Shown in pieces: positions 1 through 7,123 of a stretch of DNA of 12,508 nucleotides. Under the pieces are notes generated by a model. That model saw only the letters and a program-made list of their open reading frames with translations, did not search any database and was not told the DNA's origin. The position numbers were made by a program, and so were the translations under genes. Every line of letters starts with the position of its first letter. The first letter of the stretch is position 1. The DNA lies in contig JACQRG010000067.1 of assembly GCA_016206565.1 (NCBI GenBank), positions 1 through 12,508 on the forward strand, written 5' to 3'. The DNA comes from Candidatus Omnitrophota bacterium (GTDB taxonomy: Bacteria; Omnitrophota; Gorgyraeia; Aquiviventales; Aquiviventaceae).

Positions 1-180
1 AAGCTGCTGCTGCCGGCCTACGAGCAGCTGCTCAAGTGCAGCCACACCTTCAACATGCTCGACGCGCGCGGGGCGGTGAGCCAGTCCGACCGGCCCCGGT
101 TCGTGCTGCGCATCCGCACGCTGGCGAAACGTTGCGCGGAACTATACTTAGAGCGTCAAGAAAGCCATGCAAAATCGTAG
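1..180 (+). CDS. glyQ: Glycyl-tRNA synthetase alpha subunit, C-terminal end (partial)
   Basis: Frame 1 is open from the window edge to TAG at 178-180 and gives the last 59 residues. The segment carries LLKCSHTFNMLDARGAVS, followed by an R-rich helix (FVLRIRTLAKRCAELYLERQ). This is the characteristic C-terminus of bacterial GlyQ, the catalytic alpha subunit of the alpha2-beta2 enzyme that charges tRNA-Gly in the cytosol. The next gene, which starts inside the last codons of this one, is the matching beta subunit, which makes the identification firm. The N-terminal catalytic part lies outside the window. The final residues (ESHAKS) are not conserved in the family. Confidence 0.93.
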   Translation, partial: KLLLPAYEQLLKCSHTFNMLDARGAVSQSDRPRFVLRIRTLAKRCAELYLERQESHAKS

Positions 181-2371
181 TTCGGCTCGGGGCTCGGGGC
201 TCGCGGCAGATTTGTTAGTGGAAATCGGCACCGAAGAGCTCCCCGCGGCCTACTTGCCTGACCTGATCGAGCAGCTGGGGCAGGGGGCCAAGGCGCTGTG
301 CGAGGCCAACCATTTAAGCTTCCGGCAGGTGGAGAGCTTCGGCACCCCGCGACGGCTCGTCGTGCTGGTGCGCGGGCTCGAAGGCCTGCAGCGCAAGCCG
401 GCCGAGGAGATCCGCGGTCCGTCCAAGCAGGCGGCCTATGACCGGGAAGGCCACCCGACGCCCGCGCTGCTGGGGTTCCTGAAATCCCGCGGCGGCACGC
501 TGGCACAGACCAAGCTGGTGTCGTCGGAACGCGGCGAGTACGTTTACCTGATCATGCCGCCGGCGGCCGCCCCCGCATTGGCCCTCCTGCCGGGCCTGGT
601 CGCCCAGCTGGTCACCGCGCTGCGCGCGCCCAAGACCATGCGCTGGGACTCCAACCCACAGCGTTTTGCCAGGCCGATCCGCTGGCTGCTGGTCCTGCAC
701 GGCTCGAAGCTGGTGCGCTGTCAGGCCGGCGGCCTGGCCAGCGGTACTGCGACCCGCGTGGGACGGCCGATGGCGCTGCGCAGCGCGCGCGTCGCGTCGG
801 TGGCGCAGTACCTGCAAACGCTGGAGCGGGCCGGCATCGTGCTGGACCACCATGCCCGGCGCAGCCGCATCGAGCAGGAGATCATCCAGGCGGCCAAGCA
901 GGTCGGCGGGCGGCCGTCGCAGGAGCTGATCCGCCACGGGCTGCTGGAGGAAGTGACGTTCCTGACCGAGCAGCCGACCGTCATCACCGGGGCGTTCGAC
1001 GCCAAGTACCTGACGCTGCCCAACGAGGTCCTGCTGGCCAGCATGGCCAAGCACCAGCGCGTCTTCGCGGTGGAAACCGGCGAGCGGTTATTGCCGAAGT
1101 TCATCGGCGTGCTCGAGGGCAAGCCCGGCAGCGCCCAGAGCGTGCGCGCGGTGATGGAGCGCATCCTCAACGCGCGGCTGGCGGACAGCTGGCTCTTCTG
1201 GGAGCAGGACCGCAAGCGCCCGTTCGGCGAGGCGGACCTTGCCGGCGTCTCGTTCCACGAGAAGCTCGGTTCCATGGCGGACAAGACCAAACGGCTCGTC
1301 CTGCTGGCCGATGTGCTGGCCGGCGCATGGGCGTTCACGCCGCAGGACAAAGAGGCCCTGAAACGGGCCTGCCGGCTGGCCAAGAGCGATCTGGTGACCA
1401 CCATGGTCAAGGAATTCCCGACGCTCCAGGGGGTGATGGGCAAGCACTACGCGCTGGCCTCAGGACATCCGCCGGAAGTCGCCGAGGCGATTGAGGAGCA
1501 GTACCTGCCCGCCCCGAGCGGCGGGCCGGGGCCCGCGGCCGGGCGGCGGCCGCGCACCATCCTGGGCAGCGCGCTGGCCATCCTCGATAAATACGACACG
1601 CTGACCGGGTACTTTGCGGTCGGCATCGAGCCGACCGGAGACCAGGACCCGTTCGGCCTTCGGCGAGCGGCGCAGGGCATCGTCGAAACCTTGTGGGAGC
1701 TGCAGCGCACGCAGCGATGGGGTGCGGCCTGGCGCCTGTCGCTGGATGAGCTGTTCCACGCGCGCGCCATGATGGCGCCGTTCATCGGCATGGAGCCATC
1801 CCGCGCGGCCGCGGTCGGCCAGCGGGTTCGGAGGTATCTGCTTGACCGGCTCTATACATTGGATTGGAGCCGGGACGGCGAGCGCGCCGGCCCGCCGCGC
1901 GACCTGCTGGACGCCGTGCTGAGCAGCCCCTGCCATGACCTGGCGGACGTGTTCAAGCGCATCGAAGGGCTGCAGCAGGTGAGGCCGGCCGAGCTGGTGA
2001 AAGCGGCCAAGGTGCTGGAGCGCACCCGCAACATCCTCAAGGGCGCTGCGCTGAAGCAGCAGGCCGTGGATCCCTCGCGCCTGCAGGAGGCACCCGAGCG
2101 CCGGCTCTGGGAGCTCTACACCACCCATCGCGAGCGCCTCGTGCAGCTGGCCACCGAGCAGCGCTACGCCGAGGTGACCAACCAGTACGGCGAGGCGTTC
2201 TACCAGCCGCTGCACGACTTCTTCGACAAGGTGATGGTCAACGTGCCGGACCAGGCGCTGCAGCAGAATCGGCTCGCCTTGATGAAGGCAATTCAGGCGT
2301 TGTATACTGAACGGATTGCCGATCTCTCCAACCTGGTCATTCTGCAGCAACAACGCGAGGAGACTGCATGA
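167..2371 (+). CDS. glyS: Glycyl-tRNA synthetase beta subunit
   Basis: The product is 734 residues, slightly longer than the usual ~690. It is the beta subunit of tetrameric glycyl-tRNA synthetase, which recognises and binds tRNA-Gly for the GlyQ catalytic subunit. Family hallmarks: DLLVEIGTEELPAAYL near residues 15-30, RFARPIRWLLVLHG around 166-180, the KHQRVF segment near 290, an HD-like region ending in DPFGLRRAAQGI, and a C-terminal DALR-type anticodon-binding region ending AFYQPLHDFFDKVMVNVPDQ. The start ATG overlaps glyQ by 14 nt, implying translational coupling. The first ~14 residues are an extension not seen in typical GlyS and are encoded partly by a heptanucleotide repeat. A TTG at 212, 15 codons downstream, is an alternative start. 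A Pro/Gly/Arg-rich linker (about residues 446-462) accounts for some of the extra length. Function is certain; the exact start is not. Confidence 0.96.
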   Translation: MQNRSSARGSGLAADLLVEIGTEELPAAYLPDLIEQLGQGAKALCEANHLSFRQVESFGTPRRLVVLVRGLEGLQRKPAEEIRGPSKQAAYDREGHPTPALLGFLKSRGGTLAQTKLVSSERGEYVYLIMPPAAAPALALLPGLVAQLVTALRAPKTMRWDSNPQRFARPIRWLLVLHGSKLVRCQAGGLASGTATRVGRPMALRSARVASVAQYLQTLERAGIVLDHHARRSRIEQEIIQAAKQVGGRPSQELIRHGLLEEVTFLTEQPTVITGAFDAKYLTLPNEVLLASMAKHQRVFAVETGERLLPKFIGVLEGKPGSAQSVRAVMERILNARLADSWLFWEQDRKRPFGEADLAGVSFHEKLGSMADKTKRLVLLADVLAGAWAFTPQDKEALKRACRLAKSDLVTTMVKEFPTLQGVMGKHYALASGHPPEVAEAIEEQYLPAPSGGPGPAAGRRPRTILGSALAILDKYDTLTGYFAVGIEPTGDQDPFGLRRAAQGIVETLWELQRTQRWGAAWRLSLDELFHARAMMAPFIGMEPSRAAAVGQRVRRYLLDRLYTLDWSRDGERAGPPRDLLDAVLSSPCHDLADVFKRIEGLQQVRPAELVKAAKVLERTRNILKGAALKQQAVDPSRLQEAPERRLWELYTTHRERLVQLATEQRYAEVTNQYGEAFYQPLHDFFDKVMVNVPDQALQQNRLALMKAIQALYTERIADLSNLVILQQQREETA
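184..204 (+). repeat. Three-unit heptanucleotide tandem repeat at the 5' end of glyS
   Basis: Three consecutive 7-nt units, GGCTCGG, GGCTCGG and GGCTCGC, match at 20 of 21 positions. They lie just after the annotated glyS ATG and encode part of the non-conserved N-terminal extension. Because 7 is not a multiple of 3, any change in unit number would shift the frame if translation begins at 167. Confidence 0.7.
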
Positions 2372-5067
2372 GCTCCGCCACGATGTCCGCCCGCCTGCCC
2401 GCGCGCGCGTCTACGTCCGCCAAACGCAAGGGAGCCAAGTTCGTCTACATCTTCGGGGCGGGCAAGGCCGATGGCCGCGCCGAAATGAAGCAGCTGCTCG
2501 GCGGCAAGGGCGCGAACCTGGCCGAGATGACCAACCTCGGCGTGCCGGTGCCGCCCGGGCTGACCATCACGACCGAAGTCTGCCGCCTGTTCTACGAGCA
2601 GGGGCAGCGATGGCCCGCGGGCCTGGAGCAGGAGCTGCGCGAAAAAATGGCGTGGCTGGAGCGCACGGCGAAGAAGGGCTTCGGCGACTTCGCCAACCCG
2701 CTGCTCGTCTCCGTGCGCTCGGGCGCGGCGGTCTCGATGCCGGGCATGATGGACACCATCCTCAACTTAGGGCTGAACGAAGACACGCTGCGGGGCCTGA
2801 TCAAGAAGACCGGCAACCCCCGCTTCGCCTACGACGCCTACCGGCGCTTCATCCACATGTTCAGCAACGTGGTCCTGGAGCTGGACCACAAGCACTTCGA
2901 GCAGAAGCTCTCCGCCAAGCGGTTGAAGCACAAGGCCGCCACCGACGCCGAGCTGCCGGCCGAGGCGCTCAAGGAATTGGTCGCCGAGTACAAGCAGCTG
3001 GTCAGGCAGGGCACGGGCAAGGAGTTCCCGGAGGACCCGATGGAGCAGCTGCGCCAGGCCGTCAACGCGGTCTTCTCCTCCTGGAACAACGAGCGCGCGA
3101 AGATCTACCGGCGCCTCAACAACATCTCCGGGGCGCTGGGCACCGCGGTCAACGTCCAGTCCATGGTCTTCGGCAACATGGGCAACCGCTCGCTCACCGG
3201 CGTGTGCTTCACGCGCGATCCCGGCACCGGGGAGAACGTCTTCTACGGCGAGTACCTGGTCAACGCGCAGGGCGAGGACGTGGTGGCCGGCATCCGCACG
3301 CCCAAGCCGGTCGCGCAGATGCAGCAAGAGTTCCCGAAGAGTTACAAAGAGCTCTATCGCATCGGCAAGCGCCTGGAGAAATATTTCAAGCAGGTGCAGG
3401 ACTTGGAGTTCACGGTCGAGGAAGGCACGCTCTACATGCTCCAGGCGCGCACCGGCAAGTCCAACGCCCGGGCCGCGGTCGCCTTCGCCACGCAGTTCGT
3501 CGAGGAGCGGCTCCTCTCGCGCGAGCAGGCCCTGCTGCGGGTTGAGCCCACGCAGCTCGACCAGCTGCTGCATCCCACCATTGACCCGAAAGCCAAGGTC
3601 AGGGTCATCGCCAAGGGGCTGCCCGCCTCTCCGGGTGCTGCCACCGGCAAGGTGGTCTTCACCGCGGCCCGCGCCGTGGCGCTGACCGAGGAGAGCGCGG
3701 AGCGCGTCATCCTCGTGCGCGAGGAGACCTCGCCCGAAGACATCGAGGGCATGGCCGCGGCGCAGGGCATCCTGACGGCCCGCGGGGGCATGACAAGTCA
3801 CGCCGCCGTGGTCGGGCGGGGGATGGGCAAGTGCTGCGTGGTCGGCTGCAGCGACATCACCGTGCGCGAGGAGGAGCACCACTTCGAGGCGGCCGGGGTG
3901 ACGGTGAAGGAGCTGGAGCCCATCACCCTCAACGGCTCCACCGGCGAGGTGATGCTCGGCGAGGTGCCGCTGCTGCAGCCGCACTTAAGCGGCAGCTTCG
4001 AGCGGCTGCTGGACTGGGCCGACCGGACGCGGCGGCTGGGGATCCGGGCCAACGCGGACACGCCGCAGGATGCCAAGGTGGCGCGCGAGTTCGGCGCCGA
4101 GGGCATCGGGCTCTGCCGGACGGAGCACATGTTCTTCGGCGAGGAGCGATTGCCGGTCGTGCGCGAGATGATTCTGGCCACCGACGTGGCGGCGCGCAAG
4201 GCCGCGCTGGCCAAGCTCTTGCCGTTCCAGAAGCAGGACTTCAAGGGATTGTTCGAGGTCATGAAGGGGTTGCCGGTCACCATCCGGCTGCTGGACCCGC
4301 CGCTGCACGAGTTCCTGCCCAACACGCCCGAGGACCAGGAGCGCGTCTCCGAGCAGCTGCACATTGACCTGCGCAAGCTGCGGGAGACCGTGGAGAGCCT
4401 GCATGAGTTCAACCCGATGCTGGGGCATCGCGGCTGCCGGCTGGGCATCACCTACCCGGAGATCAACGAGATGCAAGCGCGGGCTATCTTCGAGGCGGCC
4501 TGTGAGCTGGCCCGGGACGGGGTCAGCCTCGTGCCGGAGGTCATGGTGCCGCTGGTCGGCCACCCGCGCGAGCTGCAGATCGCGAAAGAGCACATTGACA
4601 TGGTCGCCAAGGAGACCATGCTGCGCTACAAGGTCAAGCTGAAGTACCTGGTCGGCACGATGATCGAGGTGCCGCGCGCCGCGATCGTGGCGGACATCAT
4701 CGCCAAGGACGCCGAGTTTTTCAGCTTCGGCACCAACGACCTGACGCAGATGGCCTTCGGATTCTCCCGGGACGACATCGGCAAATTCCTGCCGCACTAC
4801 CTGAAGCAGAACATCCTGCCGGCCGACCCGTTCGTCAAGCTCGACCAGGAGGGGGTGGGGGCCTTCATCAAGCTGGCCATCCAGAAGGGCCGCGCCACGC
4901 GCAAGGGGTTGAAGGTCGGCATCTGCGGCGAGCACGGCGGGGAGCCCTCCTCCATTGACTTCTGCCACCGGGCCGGCCTGGACTACGTCTCTTGCTCGCC
5001 GTACCGGGTGCCGGTCGCGCGCCTGGCCGCGGCCCAAGCCGTGCTGCGAGAGAAGAAACAGAGCTAA
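2368..5067 (+). CDS. ppdK: Pyruvate, phosphate dikinase
   Basis: The 899-residue product matches the usual PPDK length (~875-900). The enzyme reversibly converts pyruvate, ATP and phosphate to PEP, AMP and PPi in the cytosol, serving PPi-linked glycolysis or gluconeogenesis. Visible domains: N-terminal ATP-grasp region (YIFGAGKADGR at residues 27-37, then GGKGANLAEMTNLGVPVPPG); ATP-binding AVSMPGMMDTILNLG; the swivelling phosphohistidine domain GGMTSHAAVVGRG with catalytic His478; and the C-terminal PEP/pyruvate barrel with GTNDLTQM (788-795) and GICGEHGGEP containing catalytic Cys853. All key residues are present. The start ATG overlaps the glyS stop (ATGA), so the two are probably translationally coupled. 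About 18 residues precede the conserved core. The gap to the next gene holds an inverted heptamer array. Confidence 0.97.
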   Translation: MSSATMSARLPARASTSAKRKGAKFVYIFGAGKADGRAEMKQLLGGKGANLAEMTNLGVPVPPGLTITTEVCRLFYEQGQRWPAGLEQELREKMAWLERTAKKGFGDFANPLLVSVRSGAAVSMPGMMDTILNLGLNEDTLRGLIKKTGNPRFAYDAYRRFIHMFSNVVLELDHKHFEQKLSAKRLKHKAATDAELPAEALKELVAEYKQLVRQGTGKEFPEDPMEQLRQAVNAVFSSWNNERAKIYRRLNNISGALGTAVNVQSMVFGNMGNRSLTGVCFTRDPGTGENVFYGEYLVNAQGEDVVAGIRTPKPVAQMQQEFPKSYKELYRIGKRLEKYFKQVQDLEFTVEEGTLYMLQARTGKSNARAAVAFATQFVEERLLSREQALLRVEPTQLDQLLHPTIDPKAKVRVIAKGLPASPGAATGKVVFTAARAVALTEESAERVILVREETSPEDIEGMAAAQGILTARGGMTSHAAVVGRGMGKCCVVGCSDITVREEEHHFEAAGVTVKELEPITLNGSTGEVMLGEVPLLQPHLSGSFERLLDWADRTRRLGIRANADTPQDAKVAREFGAEGIGLCRTEHMFFGEERLPVVREMILATDVAARKAALAKLLPFQKQDFKGLFEVMKGLPVTIRLLDPPLHEFLPNTPEDQERVSEQLHIDLRKLRETVESLHEFNPMLGHRGCRLGITYPEINEMQARAIFEAACELARDGVSLVPEVMVPLVGHPRELQIAKEHIDMVAKETMLRYKVKLKYLVGTMIEVPRAAIVADIIAKDAEFFSFGTNDLTQMAFGFSRDDIGKFLPHYLKQNILPADPFVKLDQEGVGAFIKLAIQKGRATRKGLKVGICGEHGGEPSSIDFCHRAGLDYVSCSPYRVPVARLAAAQAVLREKKQS

Positions 5068-5072
5068 AAGAT

Positions 5073-5151
5073 GCGACAAGCAACAAGCGACAAGCAACAC
5101 GGGGTCTTTCACGCTAGAGGCTCCTGTCGCTTGTCGCATGTCGCTTGTCGC
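5073..5151. repeat. Inverted pair of heptanucleotide arrays forming a 27-bp hairpin
   Basis: The left arm (5073-5099) is four 7-nt units of the form GCRACAA (GCGACAA, GCAACAA, GCGACAA, GCAACAc). The right arm (5125-5151) is four units in reverse complement (TGTCGC-based, 5124-5151). Aligning the arms gives 24 matches over 27 bp, with a 25-nt loop at 5100-5124. The element begins 5 nt after the ppdK stop and ends 8 nt before the sigma factor ATG, so it occupies nearly the whole intergenic space. No T-run follows, so it is not a standard intrinsic terminator. It could be a REP- or MITE-like mobile palindrome, or a short-tandem-repeat element resembling the heptamer STRRs of cyanobacteria. Its function is unknown. 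Confidence 0.85.
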
Positions 5152-5159
5152 TGTTGTTG

Positions 5160-6059
5160 ATGGATCCGATCCGCGCGTATCTGAAGGACATCAAGTCCAT
5201 CCAGCTGCTGAGCGCCAAGCAGGAGATCGAGCTTGCTCAGCGCATCAAGAAGGGCGACACCAAGGCCAGGCGCCAGATGACGGTCGCCAACCTGCGCCTG
5301 GTCATTAACATCGCCAAGCGCTACTCCAACCTGGGGGTGCCGCTGCTCGACCTCATCGAGGAGGGCAACCTCGGCCTGATGAAGGCGGTCACCAAGTACA
5401 ACCCCAAGAAAGGCTTTCGCTTCTCCACCTACGGGGCCTGGTGGATCCGCCAGTACATCACGCGGGCCATCGCCAACCAGGGCAAGACCGTGCGCATCCC
5501 GGTGTACATGACCGAGCTGCTCTCCAAGTTCAAGCGGGTCAACGAGGCGCTCACCCAGAAGCTCAAGCGCGCCCCCACCGCCACCGAGCTGGCCAAGCGC
5601 ATGCGCCTGCCCGTCGAGCGCATCGAGCGGCTGCAGGAGCTGGTCATCTCCTCCCAGACCACCTCGCTGGAGACGCCGGTCGGCGAGGAGGGGGAGACCG
5701 AGATGATTGACCTGCTGGAAGACGAGCACACGCCCTCGCCGCAGGAGGACATCCAGCGCTTCCTCCAGCACGAGCGCATCCTGGCACTCTTGGCGAAGAT
5801 GAGCGAGCGCGAGCGGCGGGTGCTGACCCTGCGCTACGGGCTGGATGACGGCATCAGCCGCACCCTGGGGGAGACCGCCAAGCACTTCGGCATCACCCGC
5901 GAGCGCGTGCGCCAGATCGAGGTGGCGGCCATGCGCAAGCTGCGCGTGCTGATCGCCGAGGAAGAGTCGCCCGAGGCGCAGCTGGTTCGGGCCGGCGCCA
6001 AATCCAAGTCCGCGAACACACCCAACAAACTCTCCAACGGCAAACCCTCTAAGCGGTGA
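5160..6059 (+). CDS. RNA polymerase sigma-70 family factor (RpoD/group 2 type, no region 1.1)
   Basis: The 299-residue product carries a full set of sigma-70 core regions. Region 1.2 is DPIRAYLKDI (2-11). Region 2 runs from about 41 to 116, with RFSTYGAWWIRQYITRAI (87-104) covering the -10-melting and recognition segment. Region 3 is about 117-195. Region 4 contains RYGLDDGISRTLGETAKHFG and RERVRQIEVAAMRKLR (248-263), the -35-binding helix-turn-helix. It directs RNA polymerase to -10/-35 promoters. It lacks the long acidic region 1.1 of E. coli RpoD, so it may be a compact primary sigma or a group 2 factor; no other sigma is in view to decide. ATG at 5160 fits region 1.2 best. A TTG at 5145, inside the repeat, would add five residues. 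Neither start has a recognisable Shine-Dalgarno. The last ~30 residues are a basic Ser/Asn/Lys tail. Confidence 0.93.
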   Translation: MDPIRAYLKDIKSIQLLSAKQEIELAQRIKKGDTKARRQMTVANLRLVINIAKRYSNLGVPLLDLIEEGNLGLMKAVTKYNPKKGFRFSTYGAWWIRQYITRAIANQGKTVRIPVYMTELLSKFKRVNEALTQKLKRAPTATELAKRMRLPVERIERLQELVISSQTTSLETPVGEEGETEMIDLLEDEHTPSPQEDIQRFLQHERILALLAKMSERERRVLTLRYGLDDGISRTLGETAKHFGITRERVRQIEVAAMRKLRVLIAEEESPEAQLVRAGAKSKSANTPNKLSNGKPSKR

Positions 6060-6060
6060 T

Positions 6061-6119
6061 GCTTCCTCTCAGGAAAGGGATAGGCCCCGGAAAGGGAAAA
6101 CCACGTTGTCCCTTTCCGG
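6061..6119. repeat. Palindromic element, copy 1
   Basis: It starts GCTTCCTCTCAGGAAAGGGA and ends in a perfect 11-bp inverted repeat, CCGGAAAGGGA (6087-6097) with TCCCTTTCCGG (6109-6119), whose loop contains AACcacGTT. It begins 2 nt after the sigma factor stop. A second, similar element follows. The hairpin could end the sigma transcript but has no T-run. Confidence 0.65.
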
Positions 6120-6135
6120 ATCCACCTTCGCTGGA

Positions 6136-6208
6136 GCTTCCTCATAGGAAGGGGAAATCAGGGAGCGAAGCGACCGCTAAGAGGGGAAACCTTGGTTTCC
6201 CCTCTTAG
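6136..6208. repeat. Palindromic element, copy 2
   Basis: It starts GCTTCCTCATAGGAAGGGGA, closely matching the start of copy 1, and folds locally as CTTCCT/AGGAAG (6137-6142 with 6146-6151). It ends in a perfect 15-bp inverted repeat, CTAAGAGGGGAAACC (6177-6191) with GGTTTCCCCTCTTAG (6194-6208), separated by 2 nt. The AAACC/GGTTT core echoes the AACC/GTT core of copy 1. No T-run follows, so it is a weak candidate for a standard terminator. Confidence 0.7.
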
Positions 6209-6220
6209 GGAGGAGCGGCC

Positions 6221-6247
6221 CCGCCGGCGAGCGCTCGCAGCCGGCGG
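6221..6247. repeat. GC-rich hairpin upstream of tRNA-Arg
   Basis: A perfect 8-bp inverted repeat, CCGCCGGC (6221-6228) with GCCGGCGG (6240-6247), encloses an 11-nt loop that includes the palindrome GAGCGCTC. It lies 18 nt before the tRNA. It might be a processing or stability structure in a sigma-tRNA transcript, or a chance product of high GC. Confidence 0.45.
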
Positions 6248-6265
6248 TGAGACGGCCGCGACGAC

Positions 6266-6339
6266 GCCCCAGTAGCTCAGTGTGGAAGAGCAGCGGTTTC
6301 CTAAACCGCGTGTCCGCCGTTCGAATCGGCGCTGGGGCA
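6266..6339 (+). tRNA. tRNA-Arg (anticodon CCT)
   Basis: A full cloverleaf can be drawn. The 7-bp acceptor is GCCCCAG (6266-6272) with CTGGGGC (6332-6338), and the discriminator is A6339. The D stem is GCTC (6275-6278) with GAGC (6288-6291). The anticodon stem is GCGGT (6293-6297) with ACCGC (6305-6309), around loop TTCCTAA, giving anticodon CCT (6300-6302) that reads AGG. The variable region is 5 nt (GTGTC). The T stem is CGCCG with CGGCG, around TTCGAAT. CCA is not encoded (AC follows). No clear promoter precedes it, so it may be cotranscribed with the sigma gene or use a promoter I cannot recognise. Confidence 0.95.
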
Positions 6340-6358
6340 CTTTTCTTGCATCGATCCC

Positions 6359-7123
6359 ATGACGCAGCTGCTTAGAAAACTCCGGCGCGCGGTCCTCAAC
6401 CAGGACCCCTCGTTCTGCGATATGCACGAGGACCCGGGCTCGCGGGCCACCGGGGAAGAGTACCTGGCCCTGCTGCGTCCGCACCTGCCAGGGCGGCATC
6501 TGACCATCCTCGACGCCGGCTGCCAGGCCGGCCGGCTGCTCCTGCCGCTGGCGCAGGACGGGCATGAGCTCATCGGCGTGGACACCTCCGGCTTCGCCCT
6601 GCGGCGCGCCGCAGCCCATGCCAAGGCGCAGGGCAGGGCGCTGCGCCTGCACCGGGGCGGCATCGCCGGCCTGCGCCGCTGGGTGCCGGCCGGCAGCTGC
6701 GACGCGGTCGTGTGCACCGAGGTGCTGTACCTGTGCCGCGACTACCGGCAGCTGCTGCGGCTGCTGGCGGAGTCGCTTAAGCCACGAGGGCTGCTGGCCG
6801 TGTCCCATCGCGCGGCCGCCTACTACACCAGCGTGGCCATCGCGAAGGGCCAGACTGAGTTCGCCTCGCAGCTCGCTCGACGCAGGGAGGGCCGGTCCAC
6901 GGACGGGGAGTACCACAACTGGCAGACGCCGGACGACCTGCGAGCACTCTACCGCGAGCTGGGGCTCTCGTGGCGGGGCTGCTATCCGATCCGCGAGAAG
7001 CGCGTAGCGCTGGAGCTTAAGCCCGCGGATGAGGCGGTCAAGGCGCTGCTGGGTCCGGCCGCGGACGGCGGGATGTTCCGCATCCCTGAATACTGGTTCG
7101 TCATTGCGCAGGCGCCTGCGTAG
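6359..7123 (+). CDS. Class I SAM-dependent methyltransferase
   Basis: The 254-residue protein has a Rossmann-fold methyltransferase core. SAM-binding motif I is TILDAGCQAGRLLLPLA (49-65). The acidic ribose-binding residue is Asp75 in LIGVDTSGFALRRA. The motif IV region is CDAVVCTEVLYL (114-125), followed by LLRLLAESLKPRGLLAVSH typical of small-molecule methyltransferases. No transmembrane or signal segment is visible, so it is probably cytosolic. The substrate cannot be told from sequence; a ubiE/tellurite-resistance-like fold is as precise as I can be. It starts only 19 nt after the tRNA and lacks an obvious Shine-Dalgarno; ATG at 6422 (Met22) is an alternative start that would still keep the SAM-binding core. 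Its 3' end overlaps the convergent esterase by 23 nt. Confidence 0.85.
   Translation: MTQLLRKLRRAVLNQDPSFCDMHEDPGSRATGEEYLALLRPHLPGRHLTILDAGCQAGRLLLPLAQDGHELIGVDTSGFALRRAAAHAKAQGRALRLHRGGIAGLRRWVPAGSCDAVVCTEVLYLCRDYRQLLRLLAESLKPRGLLAVSHRAAAYYTSVAIAKGQTEFASQLARRREGRSTDGEYHNWQTPDDLRALYRELGLSWRGCYPIREKRVALELKPADEAVKALLGPAADGGMFRIPEYWFVIAQAPA

Noticed and set aside
1..180. Glycine riboswitch or T-box control of the glyQS genes
   Set aside because: The leader of glyQ is outside the window, and nothing between glyQ and glyS leaves room for a riboswitch.
2767..3984. Long minus-strand open frame (405 codons) opposite ppdK
   Set aside because: It is a shadow of the high-GC codon bias of ppdK. Its translation is Leu/Arg/Asp-rich with no recognisable motif, while the + strand encodes an intact PPDK.
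5073..5151. CRISPR-like array in the ppdK-sigma gap
   Set aside because: Units are 7 nt, contiguous and inverted, with no spacers and no cas genes.
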